From Gammaproteobacteria bacterium (GTDB lineage: Bacteria > Pseudomonadota > Gammaproteobacteria > HTCC5015): a stretch of DNA of 64,000 bases. Each line of letters starts with the position of its first letter. Within the stretch, counting starts at the first letter, position 1. Below, in pieces: positions 17,612 to 27,083 of the stretch. The notes beneath the pieces are model-generated. The model was given only the letters and a program-made list of their open reading frames with translations, was not told where the DNA came from and did no database searches. Made by a program: the position numbers and the translations under genes. Location: the NCBI GenBank assembly GCA_026004975.1, contig BPKE01000001.1:124001-188000 (forward strand). The letters are read 5' to 3'.

Positions 17612-18621
17612 CTGGCCTCCTCCGGCACCGGGGCGGCCGGATCGACCAGGCCGGCCAGGCGCAGCGCCGCCCACAGGGCCGCGGGCGGCCTGGCCGCCCA
17701 CCAGTCGAGCACCTGGGCGACCTGCCGCGGCCGGTCGAAACCGACCAGCACGGCGCGCACCGCCGGGTGCGCGCGGGCGAAATGCAAGGCCGCGGCCGGC
17801 AGCGCCACGCCGTGTGCCCGGCACAGGCGCGCCAGGCGCCGGACCTTGCGGGCGACCACGGCGGGCACCGGGCCGTACTCGTAGTGGCCGCGGCGCGGCC
17901 CGGCGGCGAGCACGCCCGGAGTTGAACACGCCGGCGAGCATGCACGTCGACGCCCCGCCGCCGGCAGTCGTCGAGCACGTCCAGCCCCGGCTGTTCGAGC
18001 AGGCTGTAGCGGCCGGCGAGCAACAGGCAGTCCCAGTCCGCTTGCGGCAAGACCTCGCGGCACACGGCGCATTCTTTCACGCCCAGACCGACGGCGCGCA
18101 CCACGCCTTCCTCGCGCAGGCGCATCAGGGCCCGCAGCCCGCCGTCGAGGGCGATGCGCAACTGGCGGGGATGGTCGTCGCCGTGGGTGAGCCGGCCGAG
18201 GTCGTGCATGAGCACGAGGTCGATCCGCGCCAGGCCGAGCCGCTGCAGGCTGTCCTCGACGCTGCGCAGCACGCCGTCGTAGGAATAGTCGAAGACCGCG
18301 TCGAAGGGCATCGGCGAATGAAAGGCGTCGCGCTCGGCCGGCGGCGGCGTGCGCCGCGGCCGCAGCAGGCGGCCGACCTTGGTCGCCAGCACGTAGGTCT
18401 CGCCGCGCTCGCGCAACAGGTCGCCGAGGCGGCGCTCGGCGAGCCCGAAGCCGTAATACGGCGCGGTGTCGAAATAGCGGATGCCGGCGGCCCAGGCCGC
18501 CTCGAAGGTGCGGCGCGCCTCGGCGTTCCGCGACCCGCCGGAACAAATTGCCCAGGCCGGCGGCGCCGAAGCCGAGTCGGGTCAGGACCAGGCCGCTGCG
18601 TTGCAATCGGACGGTGTCCAT
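17608..18621 (-). pseudogene. Aldo/keto reductase, L-fucose/D-threo-aldose dehydrogenase-like, three frameshifts
   Basis: The N-terminus MDTVRLQRSGLVLTRLGFG is followed after a break near 18540 by AGIRYFDTAPYYGFG and LATKVGRLL in another frame, with VLMHDLG. Two more breaks near 17940 and 17922 lead through AGVFNSG and on to VLAAGPRRGHYEYGPVP and AVLVGFDRPRQV. GVFNSGVLA and YFDTAPYYG place it in the D-threo-aldose 1-dehydrogenase / L-fucose dehydrogenase group. Each break shifts the frame in the same sense, as one extra base each, so the corrected product has 336 residues. It is coupled to the fuconolactonase-like gene. It may be intact in the organism. Confidence 0.75.
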
Positions 18622-18717
18622 GGGGCATCGCGATGCTGGGGATCGAACACCGCCTCGGCGGGCGGCGTGCCTCACTTTAGCACGCGCGTCGCCCGTCCAC
18701 GGCCCGCGGCGAAGGGG

Positions 18718-19488
18718 TCAGAAGCCGCCGTAGCTGCCCGCCAGCTCGGACAGGCGGCCGGCGTAGGCGCGCAGTTCCTCGATGACGGTTTCGATCGGCA
18801 CCCGCGCGCCGCGGCCCTTGAGGTAGGGCACGGTGAGCGAGGCCAGCACGTGGCGGTGCTGGCCGACGAACACCGGGCAGCCGATGTCTTCGACGCCGTC
18901 GGCCAGCCGGCTGGGCAGGCGCAGGTAGCCGCGCTCGCGGATGGCGGCGAGCTCGGCCTCCTCCGGGCGCCCGTCGAACTGCGGGCAATGCGCCCGGAAC
19001 CAGTCGTACAGCTCGCGGCGCTTGGACTCGGCCATCCAGGCGAGCAGGATGTAGCCGGAGCTGCTTTCGAACAGGTACAGACTGTGGCCGACGCGCACCG
19101 ACAGGCCGACGTTCGACGGGCTCTCCACCCGCGCCACCACCACCATCCGCTGGGCGCTGACCACGGCGAGGTGGCAAGGTTGCTGGATGCGGTCGGCGAG
19201 CTCGTGCATCAGCGGAAAGGCCGCTTCCACCAGGGTGCCGACCGGCGGCACGCTCATGCCAAGGTCGAAGAGCCGGTTGGTGATGTGGAAATAGTCCGAA
19301 CCGGGTTGGCGGGCGAGGTAGCCGCGGCGTTCGAGCACCGCGAGCATGCGGTACAGCTCGCTCTTGGATCGGTTCAGTTTCTGGCAGATCTGCGCCAGCG
19401 TCATGGGCCGGCCCTCCTCGGCAAGCAGCTCGAGGATTTCCAGCCCCTTCTCCAAAGCCGGCGCCGTGTATTGGCGCGTGGTTCTCAT
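18718..19488 (-). CDS. IclR-family transcription regulator
   Basis: 256 residues. The winged helix-turn-helix (MTLAQICQKLNRSKSELYRML, around residues 30-50) is followed by the IclR effector domain (about 80-250), including VESPSNVGLSVRVG and SSGYILLAW. The ATG at 19488 follows a GGAGGA-type site. It lies between GH31 and the fucose-oxidation pair, so it is the best candidate regulator of the xyloglucan or fucose genes. The operator-like pair in front of GH95 (29548-29593) could be its site; this is untested. Confidence 0.87.
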   Translation of the reverse strand: MRTTRQYTAPALEKGLEILELLAEEGRPMTLAQICQKLNRSKSELYRMLAVLERRGYLARQPGSDYFHITNRLFDLGMSVPPVGTLVEAAFPLMHELADRIQQPCHLAVVSAQRMVVVARVESPSNVGLSVRVGHSLYLFESSSGYILLAWMAESKRRELYDWFRAHCPQFDGRPEEAELAAIRERGYLRLPSRLADGVEDIGCPVFVGQHRHVLASLTVPYLKGRGARVPIETVIEELRAYAGRLSELAGSYGGF

Positions 19489-19595
19489 CCCCCCGTCGTC
19501 CTCCGCTCCGGTCCACCCCGCCGCCCGGCGTTGCGCGCCGCCGGGCATCGGCAAGTGTAACGCATGCGCGAGCGCCCCCGCGCGCGAAACCGGGT

Positions 19596-22463
19596 TCACC
19601 GGTTGCCGGCGGGCCGCTCGACGGCCAGCGGCCGGCCGTCGTAGACCACCGTCGCCTCGACGCCGCGATCGAAATCGGCCGCGGCCGGATCGGGTCCGTC
19701 GATCCAGCGCAGCCGGATGCGGCGCGTCTCGGCCATGCCCGGAAAACGCCCCTGGCGCGCGCCGATCTCGAGCACGCCGGCGGCGTCGTCCCAGCGGATC
19801 GGGATGCGGCTGAAGGCGCCTTGTTCGTAGGCGTAGCTCAGCCCGTCGTCCTCGTACAGCTCGAAGGCGCCGTCGGCGCCGGTGTAGACGGTCAAGGTCA
19901 GCGTCGCACCGTCCAGTTCACCGCTGTGCTGGATCGCCGGTCCCGTCGGCAGCACGCTGCCGGCGCGCACGAACAACGGCATCCGCGCCAAGGGGGCGGC
20001 GGCGTCGATCCAGGCGCCGCCGCCATGGCGGCGGCCGGTGTAGAAGTCGTACCAGTCGGCGCCCGCCGGCAGGTAGACGCGCCGGCTGCGCGCCCGGTAC
20101 TCGGTCACCGGGGCGACGAGGAAGGCCGGTCCGAACAAGTACTGGTCGGCGATGCCCCAGACGTTGCGGTCGGCGGCGAAATCCATCACCAGCGCGCGCA
20201 TCATGGTGCCGTCGCGGTGGTAGAGATCGCCGGCCAGCGAATAGATGTAGGGCAGCAGGCGGTAACGCAGCCGGGTGTAATCGACCAGTGCCTCGTACAC
20301 GGCACTGCCCGGCGGCGCGAGGTTGAAGATCTCCCGGTAGGGGTACTCGCCGTGGGAACGGAACAGGGGCGCGAAGGCGCCGAACTGGAACCAGCGCAGG
20401 TTGAGTTCGCGCCACTCGTCCAGGTGCGCCGGGTCCTCCTCCGAGTAGCGGCTTTCGACGGAGAACCCGCCGATGTCGAAAGTCCAGTTGGGCAGGCCGG
20501 CCAGGCCGACGTTCACCCCGGCGCTGATCTGCTCGCGCAGGTCGTCCCAGCGCGCCGCCACGTCGCCGCTCCAGATCGCCGCCGCGGCGCGCTGGATGCC
20601 GCCGAAGCCCGAGCGGGTGAGGATGAACACGCGCCGGTCGGGGTCGGCGGCGCGGTCGTTGCGGTACACGCCTTCGGCGTGCGGCAGGGCATAGCTGTTG
20701 AAGTACTCGGCGCCCGTGCCGAGGGCGGTCGGGCCCATGCGCAGCTTGCGCTCCTCGATGTCCAGGTTCGAGTGGATGTCCGGCTCGGTGGCGTCCAGCC
20801 ACCAGGCGTCGAAGCCGAGCACGTTGAGGTGCTCATCGATCTGGCGCCAGTAGATGTCCTGGGCCTCCTTCGTGTAGGGGTCGTAGAAGGAACTCAAGTA
20901 ACCGGGGCCGACCCAGTCGCGTGCGCCCTGCTCGATGTTGCGCCGGTAGATGTAGCCCTTCTCGTCCAGTTCCTTGAAGTGCTCGGTGTTGGGATAGAAC
21001 TTCGGCCACACCGAAATCATGATCTGCGCATTCCGGGCGTGGACGCGCTCGACCATCGCCTTGGGATCCGGGAAGCGGGCCGGGTCGAACTCGTGACTGC
21101 CCCATTGGTCCTCCGGCCAATAGAACCAGTCGAGTACGATGTTGTCGATCGGGATCTCGAGGCGGCGGTAGGTCTCCAGGACGTCGAGCAGCTCCTGCTG
21201 GGTCTTGTAGCGCTGCCGGCTCTGCCAGAAACCGTAGGCCCAGCGCGGCAGCATCACGGCCTTGCCCGTCAGGCGCCGGTAGCCGCCGACCAGGTGATCG
21301 AAATCCTCGCCGACCACGACGTAGTAGTCGATCGCCTTGCCGGTCTCCGAAGCCAGGCGCAGGCGGTCGTCGTCGGGCCGCGGCGGCCGGGTGAGCAGCC
21401 GGAAATAACCGTCCTGCGGGATCCACTCGACCCGCAGGCGGCGGCGCTCGCCGGCCTTCATGGCGAAGCTGTAATTGTGGTACCAGGGGTTCCAGTTCTG
21501 GCGCCAGCGGTCGAGCACTTTCTCGCCGTCCAGGTACAGGCGCGCGTAGCCGGAGCTGTACATGCGCAGGCGCTGGCGGCCGTCGTGCTTGGCCTCGATC
21601 ACGCCCTCCCAGACCACGCTGCGCTCGGGGCGGCCGCGCACCGCTTCGGGCCAGTTGTCCTGGTCCTTCAGGTACTGGAAATCGAGGTCCGCGCTGCGCG
21701 TGCGCAGCACGGTGCGCTCGCCGAGCCGGTAGGACACGGTCAGCGCGCCCTTTCGGCCGTCGGCGTCGTAGAGCACGAAGCTGTCGGAGAGCGGCCCGTA
21801 AGGTTCGGGGTGGCCGAAGCGCGTGATGGCGTTGTTGTCCCACAGCAGGCCGTAACCGCGCGTGGAAACGAGATACGGCACGGCGATCACCAGGTTGTGC
21901 TGGGCGAGCTCGACGTCCTCGCCGTTGTAGTTCATCTGCCCGTTCTGGTGCTGGCCGAGGCCGTAGACGCCCTCGTTGCTGCCGCGGTTGAACGCCAGGC
22001 GCAGGGCGTAGTCGTCGGCGTCCGCGCCGGCCGGGTCGGCGGTCACCGGACCGAAGGCGCGCGCCTGCTCGGCGAAGCGCTCGCGCCCGGCGGCGTCGAA
22101 CACCCGCACCCGGCCGTCGGCCAGCGACACCTCGGCGCGCAGGCGCGCCGTCTCCAGGCGCAGGCGGTCGCCCTCGCGCTGCAGGCGATGCTCGACCGGC
22201 CTGGGCTCCGCGATCACCATCAAGCTGTGGTCCGCCACCTCCGGGCGGTCGTGGGGCACGGCGGTGACGCGCAGGATGTCTTCGTCGTAAAGGCGCAGGC
22301 GCACGCGCGCCGCCGGACCGCCGTCCGGGCGCACGATGACGCCGTCCGGCAGCGTTTCCACCCGCCGGTCCACCTGACGGCCGCCGCCGCAGGCGGCCAG
22401 CAGGCCGAACGCCGCGAGGGCCAGACCGATGACACCCATCTGCTCGAAAGAGACTCGCATCAT
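19596..22463 (-). CDS. GH31 alpha-xylosidase-type lipoprotein with PA14 insert
   Basis: 955 residues. The lipoprotein signal ends LLAACGG (lipid Cys near residue 25). An N-terminal beta-sandwich is interrupted by a PA14 module at about 280-360 ([21 protein letters not shown]), followed by the GH31 barrel with nucleophile Asp near 554 in WWLDATEPD and [12 protein letters not shown]. The PA14-in-GH31 layout is that of CjXyl31A of Cellvibrio japonicus, which removes non-reducing-end xylose from xyloglucan oligosaccharides. The start overlaps the GH35 stop codon and follows GAGGAG, so the two are coupled. An alpha-glucosidase is possible, but the neighbours favour xylosidase. Confidence 0.88.
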   Translation of the reverse strand: MMRVSFEQMGVIGLALAAFGLLAACGGGRQVDRRVETLPDGVIVRPDGGPAARVRLRLYDEDILRVTAVPHDRPEVADHSLMVIAEPRPVEHRLQREGDRLRLETARLRAEVSLADGRVRVFDAAGRERFAEQARAFGPVTADPAGADADDYALRLAFNRGSNEGVYGLGQHQNGQMNYNGEDVELAQHNLVIAVPYLVSTRGYGLLWDNNAITRFGHPEPYGPLSDSFVLYDADGRKGALTVSYRLGERTVLRTRSADLDFQYLKDQDNWPEAVRGRPERSVVWEGVIEAKHDGRQRLRMYSSGYARLYLDGEKVLDRWRQNWNPWYHNYSFAMKAGERRRLRVEWIPQDGYFRLLTRPPRPDDDRLRLASETGKAIDYYVVVGEDFDHLVGGYRRLTGKAVMLPRWAYGFWQSRQRYKTQQELLDVLETYRRLEIPIDNIVLDWFYWPEDQWGSHEFDPARFPDPKAMVERVHARNAQIMISVWPKFYPNTEHFKELDEKGYIYRRNIEQGARDWVGPGYLSSFYDPYTKEAQDIYWRQIDEHLNVLGFDAWWLDATEPDIHSNLDIEERKLRMGPTALGTGAEYFNSYALPHAEGVYRNDRAADPDRRVFILTRSGFGGIQRAAAAIWSGDVAARWDDLREQISAGVNVGLAGLPNWTFDIGGFSVESRYSEEDPAHLDEWRELNLRWFQFGAFAPLFRSHGEYPYREIFNLAPPGSAVYEALVDYTRLRYRLLPYIYSLAGDLYHRDGTMMRALVMDFAADRNVWGIADQYLFGPAFLVAPVTEYRARSRRVYLPAGADWYDFYTGRRHGGGAWIDAAAPLARMPLFVRAGSVLPTGPAIQHSGELDGATLTLTVYTGADGAFELYEDDGLSYAYEQGAFSRIPIRWDDAAGVLEIGARQGRFPGMAETRRIRLRWIDGPDPAAADFDRGVEATVVYDGRPLAVERPAGNR

Positions 22464-24103
22464 TCACTCCTCTTCGCTTCGTCCGCGGCCCGCTCACCGC
22501 GGTCCCAGATCGCCAGCTTGACGCGCAGCCATTGCGGGCGATCGGTGAAATTCAAACCCCAGTCGGTCTGGTCTCCGTTCCAGCGGCGCCGGAACACCCA
22601 GCGGCCGCGCGCGTCGTAGTGCCCTTCGTCCACGAACTCGAACAGGCCCCGGGCGCCGGCCAGTTCCGCCGAGGGCTGGAACTCGACGCGCGCGCGGTGG
22701 CCGATGACCAGGTACTCGTCGGGGCCGAGCCGCGCGAACACCGCCCCGCCCACCGGCGGGTCGTGCCCCTTGGGGGGATCGATCCAGAACATCGGCCGGT
22801 TGTAGCTGACCACCGCGTCCCAGCGGCCCAGATCCAAGCGCTGCTCGGGCGTCTGGCCGGGGTCGGGCTCGGCCACGCCCCACACCTCGGTGCTTGCGGC
22901 CAGGCGCGCCCACTGCCGCGCCCAGGGGACGAACAGGGCGTAGACGCGCCGGAACGGCTCGAGGGCCGCCTCGTCCACGCGCTCCACGCCGAGCGGGGCG
23001 TTGGCGTAACCGGTGAAATCCAGCCCGAACGGCGAAAACCCGATGCCGCCGCGGCCGAGGACGGCAAAGAGATAGCGCGCGTAGCGTTCGCGGTTGCCGA
23101 TTTCGGCGACGAACAGCGGGTTGTCGGGCCGCGTATAGCGGTCGAACACGGCCATCGCCTTGTCGTACTCGGGCATGTAGAGGTCCGGGGCGAGCACCGC
23201 GAGATGCGGCGCGGCGGCTTTCCACACGTCCAGCACGTTGTCGGTGGGCCCGCCGCTGGCGTACTGGCCGGGCCGGCCGGGATTGAACGGATCGCGCAAG
23301 GCCGCGTTGACGTACATCGGTAAAGGATACTCCGCCTGGCCGGCCGCGGCGACCGCGTCGCAATAGCGGGCGATGTGCCAGGCGTGGAACACCTCGTCGG
23401 CGTCCTCGCCGAAGACCTCCGGCCAGGTCCCGGCCGGCAGGTCGAGGGCGCGGCGCAGCGCCTCGGGCACCGGCGCTTCGAACAAACGCTGGGCGCGCGC
23501 GGAATAGTCCCGCGCCGAGCCGTAAGTGCCGCTCTCGTTCTGCACCTGCACCATGATCACGGTGTGATGCCGGCCGTCCACCTTGCGCAGGTGGCGCATC
23601 AGCGCCGCGAACGCCTTGCGGTCGGCCGCCAGGGTCTGCTCGCCGTGCGGCGACAGCGAGTCGACGAGCCGGCCGTCCGCGCCGACCACCCGCGGGAAGC
23701 GCGCGTTGTCGAGCTTCACCCAGGCGGGTGCGTAATGCGGCGCATTGTTCTTCCAGGTCGCGAACCACAGCAACACGAGGCGCACGTGGCGCGCACGGGC
23801 TTGTTCGACGAGGGTGTCGACGAAGGAGAAATCGAAGCGCCCCTCTTCGGGCTCGATCTGCTCCCAGGCCACGGGCATCTGCAAGGTGTTGGCCCCGAGC
23901 CGTTCGACCGCCGGCCAGACCTCGTCGAGCATGGCGGGATAGTTGCTGGAATTGTTGGCCTGCACGGCGAACATCACGAACGGTTCGCCGTCGACGAGCA
24001 AGACCCAACGCCCGTCCTGCTGAACCAGGCGGGGCGGCTCGGCGGCGAGGGCCGCGGCCGCGGAATACAGCGCGCACAGCGCCAGGATCAAACGTCTTCG
24101 CAT
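22460..24103 (-). CDS. GH35 beta-galactosidase (DUF5597 type)
   Basis: 547 residues. Signal peptide at 1-20 ([14 protein letters not shown]). The (alpha/beta)8 domain contains [12 protein letters not shown] and the acid/base Glu near 189 in [11 protein letters not shown]; the nucleophile Glu lies near 333 in FVAEIGN. The C-terminal part matches the DUF5597 extension of bacterial GH35 such as Bgl35A of Cellvibrio, which removes galactose from xyloglucan side chains. The ATG at 24103 was chosen over 24133 because GGAGG lies six bases upstream of it. It is followed without a gap by GH31. Confidence 0.88.
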   Translation of the reverse strand: MRRRLILALCALYSAAAALAAEPPRLVQQDGRWVLLVDGEPFVMFAVQANNSSNYPAMLDEVWPAVERLGANTLQMPVAWEQIEPEEGRFDFSFVDTLVEQARARHVRLVLLWFATWKNNAPHYAPAWVKLDNARFPRVVGADGRLVDSLSPHGEQTLAADRKAFAALMRHLRKVDGRHHTVIMVQVQNESGTYGSARDYSARAQRLFEAPVPEALRRALDLPAGTWPEVFGEDADEVFHAWHIARYCDAVAAAGQAEYPLPMYVNAALRDPFNPGRPGQYASGGPTDNVLDVWKAAAPHLAVLAPDLYMPEYDKAMAVFDRYTRPDNPLFVAEIGNRERYARYLFAVLGRGGIGFSPFGLDFTGYANAPLGVERVDEAALEPFRRVYALFVPWARQWARLAASTEVWGVAEPDPGQTPEQRLDLGRWDAVVSYNRPMFWIDPPKGHDPPVGGAVFARLGPDEYLVIGHRARVEFQPSAELAGARGLFEFVDEGHYDARGRWVFRRRWNGDQTDWGLNFTDRPQWLRVKLAIWDRGERAADEAKRSE

Positions 24104-24138
24104 GCGACCTCCGATCGGGCGCGCGGCCCGCAAACGAT

Positions 24139-24167
24139 GCCCGCCCCCGCGCCCGGCGGGGGCGGGC
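24139..24167 (-). promoter_or_regulatory. Strong intercistronic hairpin between TonB receptor and GH35
   Basis: A perfect 12-bp stem: GCCCGCCCCCGC (24139-24150), loop 24151-24155, GCGGGGGCGGGC (24156-24167). It has no T-run on either strand. It lies 15 bases after the receptor stop and before the GH35 ribosome site. It probably protects receptor mRNA or weakens read-through, giving more receptor than enzyme; inference. Confidence 0.6.
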
Positions 24168-24182
24168 CGACCTCATCGCGTC

Positions 24183-27043
24183 TCAGAACCGCCCCTTGAA
24201 GGTCAAGGCATAGCGGGTGTCCTGCACCGTCGAGGTCGCCAGGTGATTGCCCGGGTTGATCTGGTGCTGGACGAGGTCGAGACGCTCGTTGGTCAGGTTG
24301 TTCGCCTCCAGACCGATGGCGAAACGCTCGCTCAGGTTGAAGAACACCGAGCCGTCCCACTGGCCGTAGTCGTCCTGGAAGACCGGCAGACGCCAGGCGA
24401 TGCCGCCGTTGTTGCCGTTGAAGCCGTTCGGCCCGATGTCCACCAGGAACGCGCTGCGCCAGGTGTAGGCCAGGCGGGTGCTGACCCGCGCGTTTTCGTA
24501 CATCAAGGTCAGAGTGTACTGCTTTTCGGACAAGCCCTCGACCGGCAAGGCGCTCGGATCGAAGGGCGTGCCGTCCGTGTCGAGCGGCAGCGTCTCCTCG
24601 TCGACCTCGGCCGAGCTGTCGATGCGCGTGTAGCTCGCCTCGACGCCGAAGCCCCAGTCGAAGAAGTGCCGCCAGCCCAGTTCCCAGCCGTCGATGGTCG
24701 CGCCTTCCTGGTTGTCCGGACGCGTCACGTTGTAGACGAAGCCGTTGTAGGACTCCTCGAACACCCGGTCACGCAGGAAGTTGCTGTAGTCCTTCTGGAA
24801 CAGGGTCAACCAGGCGCTGCCGACGTCGGCATAGTACCACTCCAGCGAGAGGTCCACCTGGTCGGCTTCCATCGGCTGCAGGCGCGGATTACCGCCGCTG
24901 GCCGAGCCGTTGTAGTCCGACACATCGGTGGAGCCATTCGGAGCGCGCCGTCGTTGAGTGTTGACGTAGAGCTGGGTGAAGGCCTGCATGTCGCTGAAAT
25001 CCGGCCGGTAGATGTTCTTGGACAAGGCCAGGCGGGTCACCAGGCCCTCGACCGGCTCCCAGCGCAGGTTCAGGCTGGGCAGGCTGTTGCTGTAGTCGTG
25101 GACGATGCTCACCGGTATCCTGGTCGAAGCCGATGCGCGTCCTGGATCTCCGGCGGGATAGCTCGACAGGTTCGGACCCTGCGGACGAAGCCAGCTCGCC
25201 GTGCTGCGGGTGTTCACCCAGCGCAGGCCGAGGTTGCCCGACAGGTCGAGATCGTCCCAGCCGAAGTCCATGCGCACGTAAACGGCCTGCGTCTCCTGGG
25301 CCTCAGCTCGACTTCCGCGGCTGGCGATTCGGCGATGAGCGTCGGCGTTCGAAGGTGGTCACCCGCTCGCCGTTCTCATCCGTCGTGAAGAAGCAGCACA
25401 GGTAGAACGGCACCGCGGCGCCGTGGATCGCGTAGTAGCTGTCGGGATAGCCCTCGGCCAGGGAACGGTTCGGCGCCACCACCGCGCCGGGCACCGGCAG
25501 GTCGCCGCGGAAGAAGTTGCCGAAGGTGTTGACGTGCACCTGGTCGCCCAGTGCCGAAATCGTCCTCCGTCGGCAACGGCGCCATGACCGGCGAGGCCCC
25601 AGCCGACCGCATCCACGGCTGGATGACGGCCCGCCAGTTGTAGCCGGTGTTGATCAAGGTGGTGTCCATGTCGGTCAGGCGCAGGCCGAACTTGACCCGC
25701 TTGAGCCAATCGGCGCCGCCGACCGGCCGCCACTCGGCGTCGGTGCGCCAGGCGATCTGCTTCGCTTCGTTGTCGTCCTGGTGATCCATGGTGAAAGCGA
25801 AGTAATAGTTCGCCGGATCCGACATGTAATCGACGTCGGTGCCGATGCGCGCCGGGCCGTCGGTGATGCGCACGTCCAGGTAGGGCGCGAGCAGGCCGGT
25901 CGCGACGGTGGAGTCCAGCGCCTCGGTGGTGGCCTCGACGTACTGCAGGTCGGTGCTCAAGAACCAGGTCGGAGACAGGGTCCACTCGGCCCCGGCGGAG
26001 ACGTCGGTGGTCACCGACTCGCGGCTCGACACGCGGATGTCCGAACCCATGTTGATGCCGCCGTTGGTCGGATCGGTCAGCCGTCCTTCGATGAATACGC
26101 CGCGGCTGTCGTACACCGAGTCGGCGCTGGGCACCACGGTCAGCGGATCGTTGTCGACGAAGATCGCGTCCTCGTCCCAGGTGAACTCGTAGTCGCTGCG
26201 GAAGACGGTGAGGAAGTACTCGCTGCGCTCGTCCGGCCGAAGTTGCAGGGCGCTGTAGAAGCCGTTGCGGGTGCGGTCGGTGCGCTCGGTGCGCCAGTCG
26301 GCCCCGCGAGGAATGTAGACGGTCTCACCGCCGTCGTCGTAGGGGAAGAACGGCCGGTTGAACACCGCGTCGATGCGCCCCTCGAGCTCCGAGTAGGCCA
26401 GGTCCACCAGGAAGCCGAGTTCGCCGACACCGGTGTCCCAGCGGTTGCTGTAGAGCACCGAGGCGCCGGGCGTGGTCTCCTCGATGAAGTTCTGGTGGTT
26501 GGCGGTGAGGGTGAAGGCCAGCATCGGCTCGTCGAAATCGAACGGCATGTGCGTGCGCAGGTTCACCGTGCCGCCCAGGCCGCCCTCGATCATGTCGGCG
26601 GTGCTGCTCTTGTAGACGTCCACGCCGGCCAGCAACTCGGGCGGCACGTCCTCGAAGCTCAGGCTGCGCCCGCCGTTGGCGGTGAAGCCGTCGCGCCCGT
26701 TGATCTCGCCACGCACCTGGGTCAGGCCGCGGATGGCCACGCCCGTGCCCTCGCCCGAGAAATGCTCGGGGTCGCCGCGACTGACGAAGCGGTCGATGGT
26801 CACGCCGGGAATGCGTTGCAGGGTCTCGGTGACCGAGCGGTCGGGCAAGGCCGAAATGTCGTCGCCGACGATCGAATCGACGATGGTGTCGGCGTCCATC
26901 TTGATGTCCTGCGCGGACTGCACCGTGGCCCGCAGGCCGGTGACGATCACTTCTTCGACGTTGGCGTCCGACTGGGCCCAACCCGGCCCGGCGGCGCTCC
27001 ACGCCAGGGTCACACCCAAGGCGAGCGCGTTCAAGCGTTTCAT
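24183..27043 (-). pseudogene. TonB-dependent receptor for xyloglucan oligosaccharides, two frameshifts
   Basis: Signal peptide MKRLNALALGVTLAWSAAGP (first 20 residues), then a TonB-box-like VEEVIVTG. The plug domain contains LPDRSVTETLQRIPGVTIDR and GTGVAIRGL, followed by a large outer-membrane barrel ending in FKGRF with the terminal aromatic. The frame breaks near 25555 and between 25300 and 25345. Length is 2861 bases, two over a multiple of three, as two single-base insertions would give; the corrected product has 952 residues. It lies between GH95 and GH35, as in the Cellvibrio xyloglucan locus, and would import oligosaccharides into the periplasm with TonB-ExbBD energy. Probably functional if the frameshifts are artefacts. 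Confidence 0.85.
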
Positions 27044-27083
27044 GTCACACCCCCTCGACCCGTCAAGCGGGTTCGTCTCTCGG

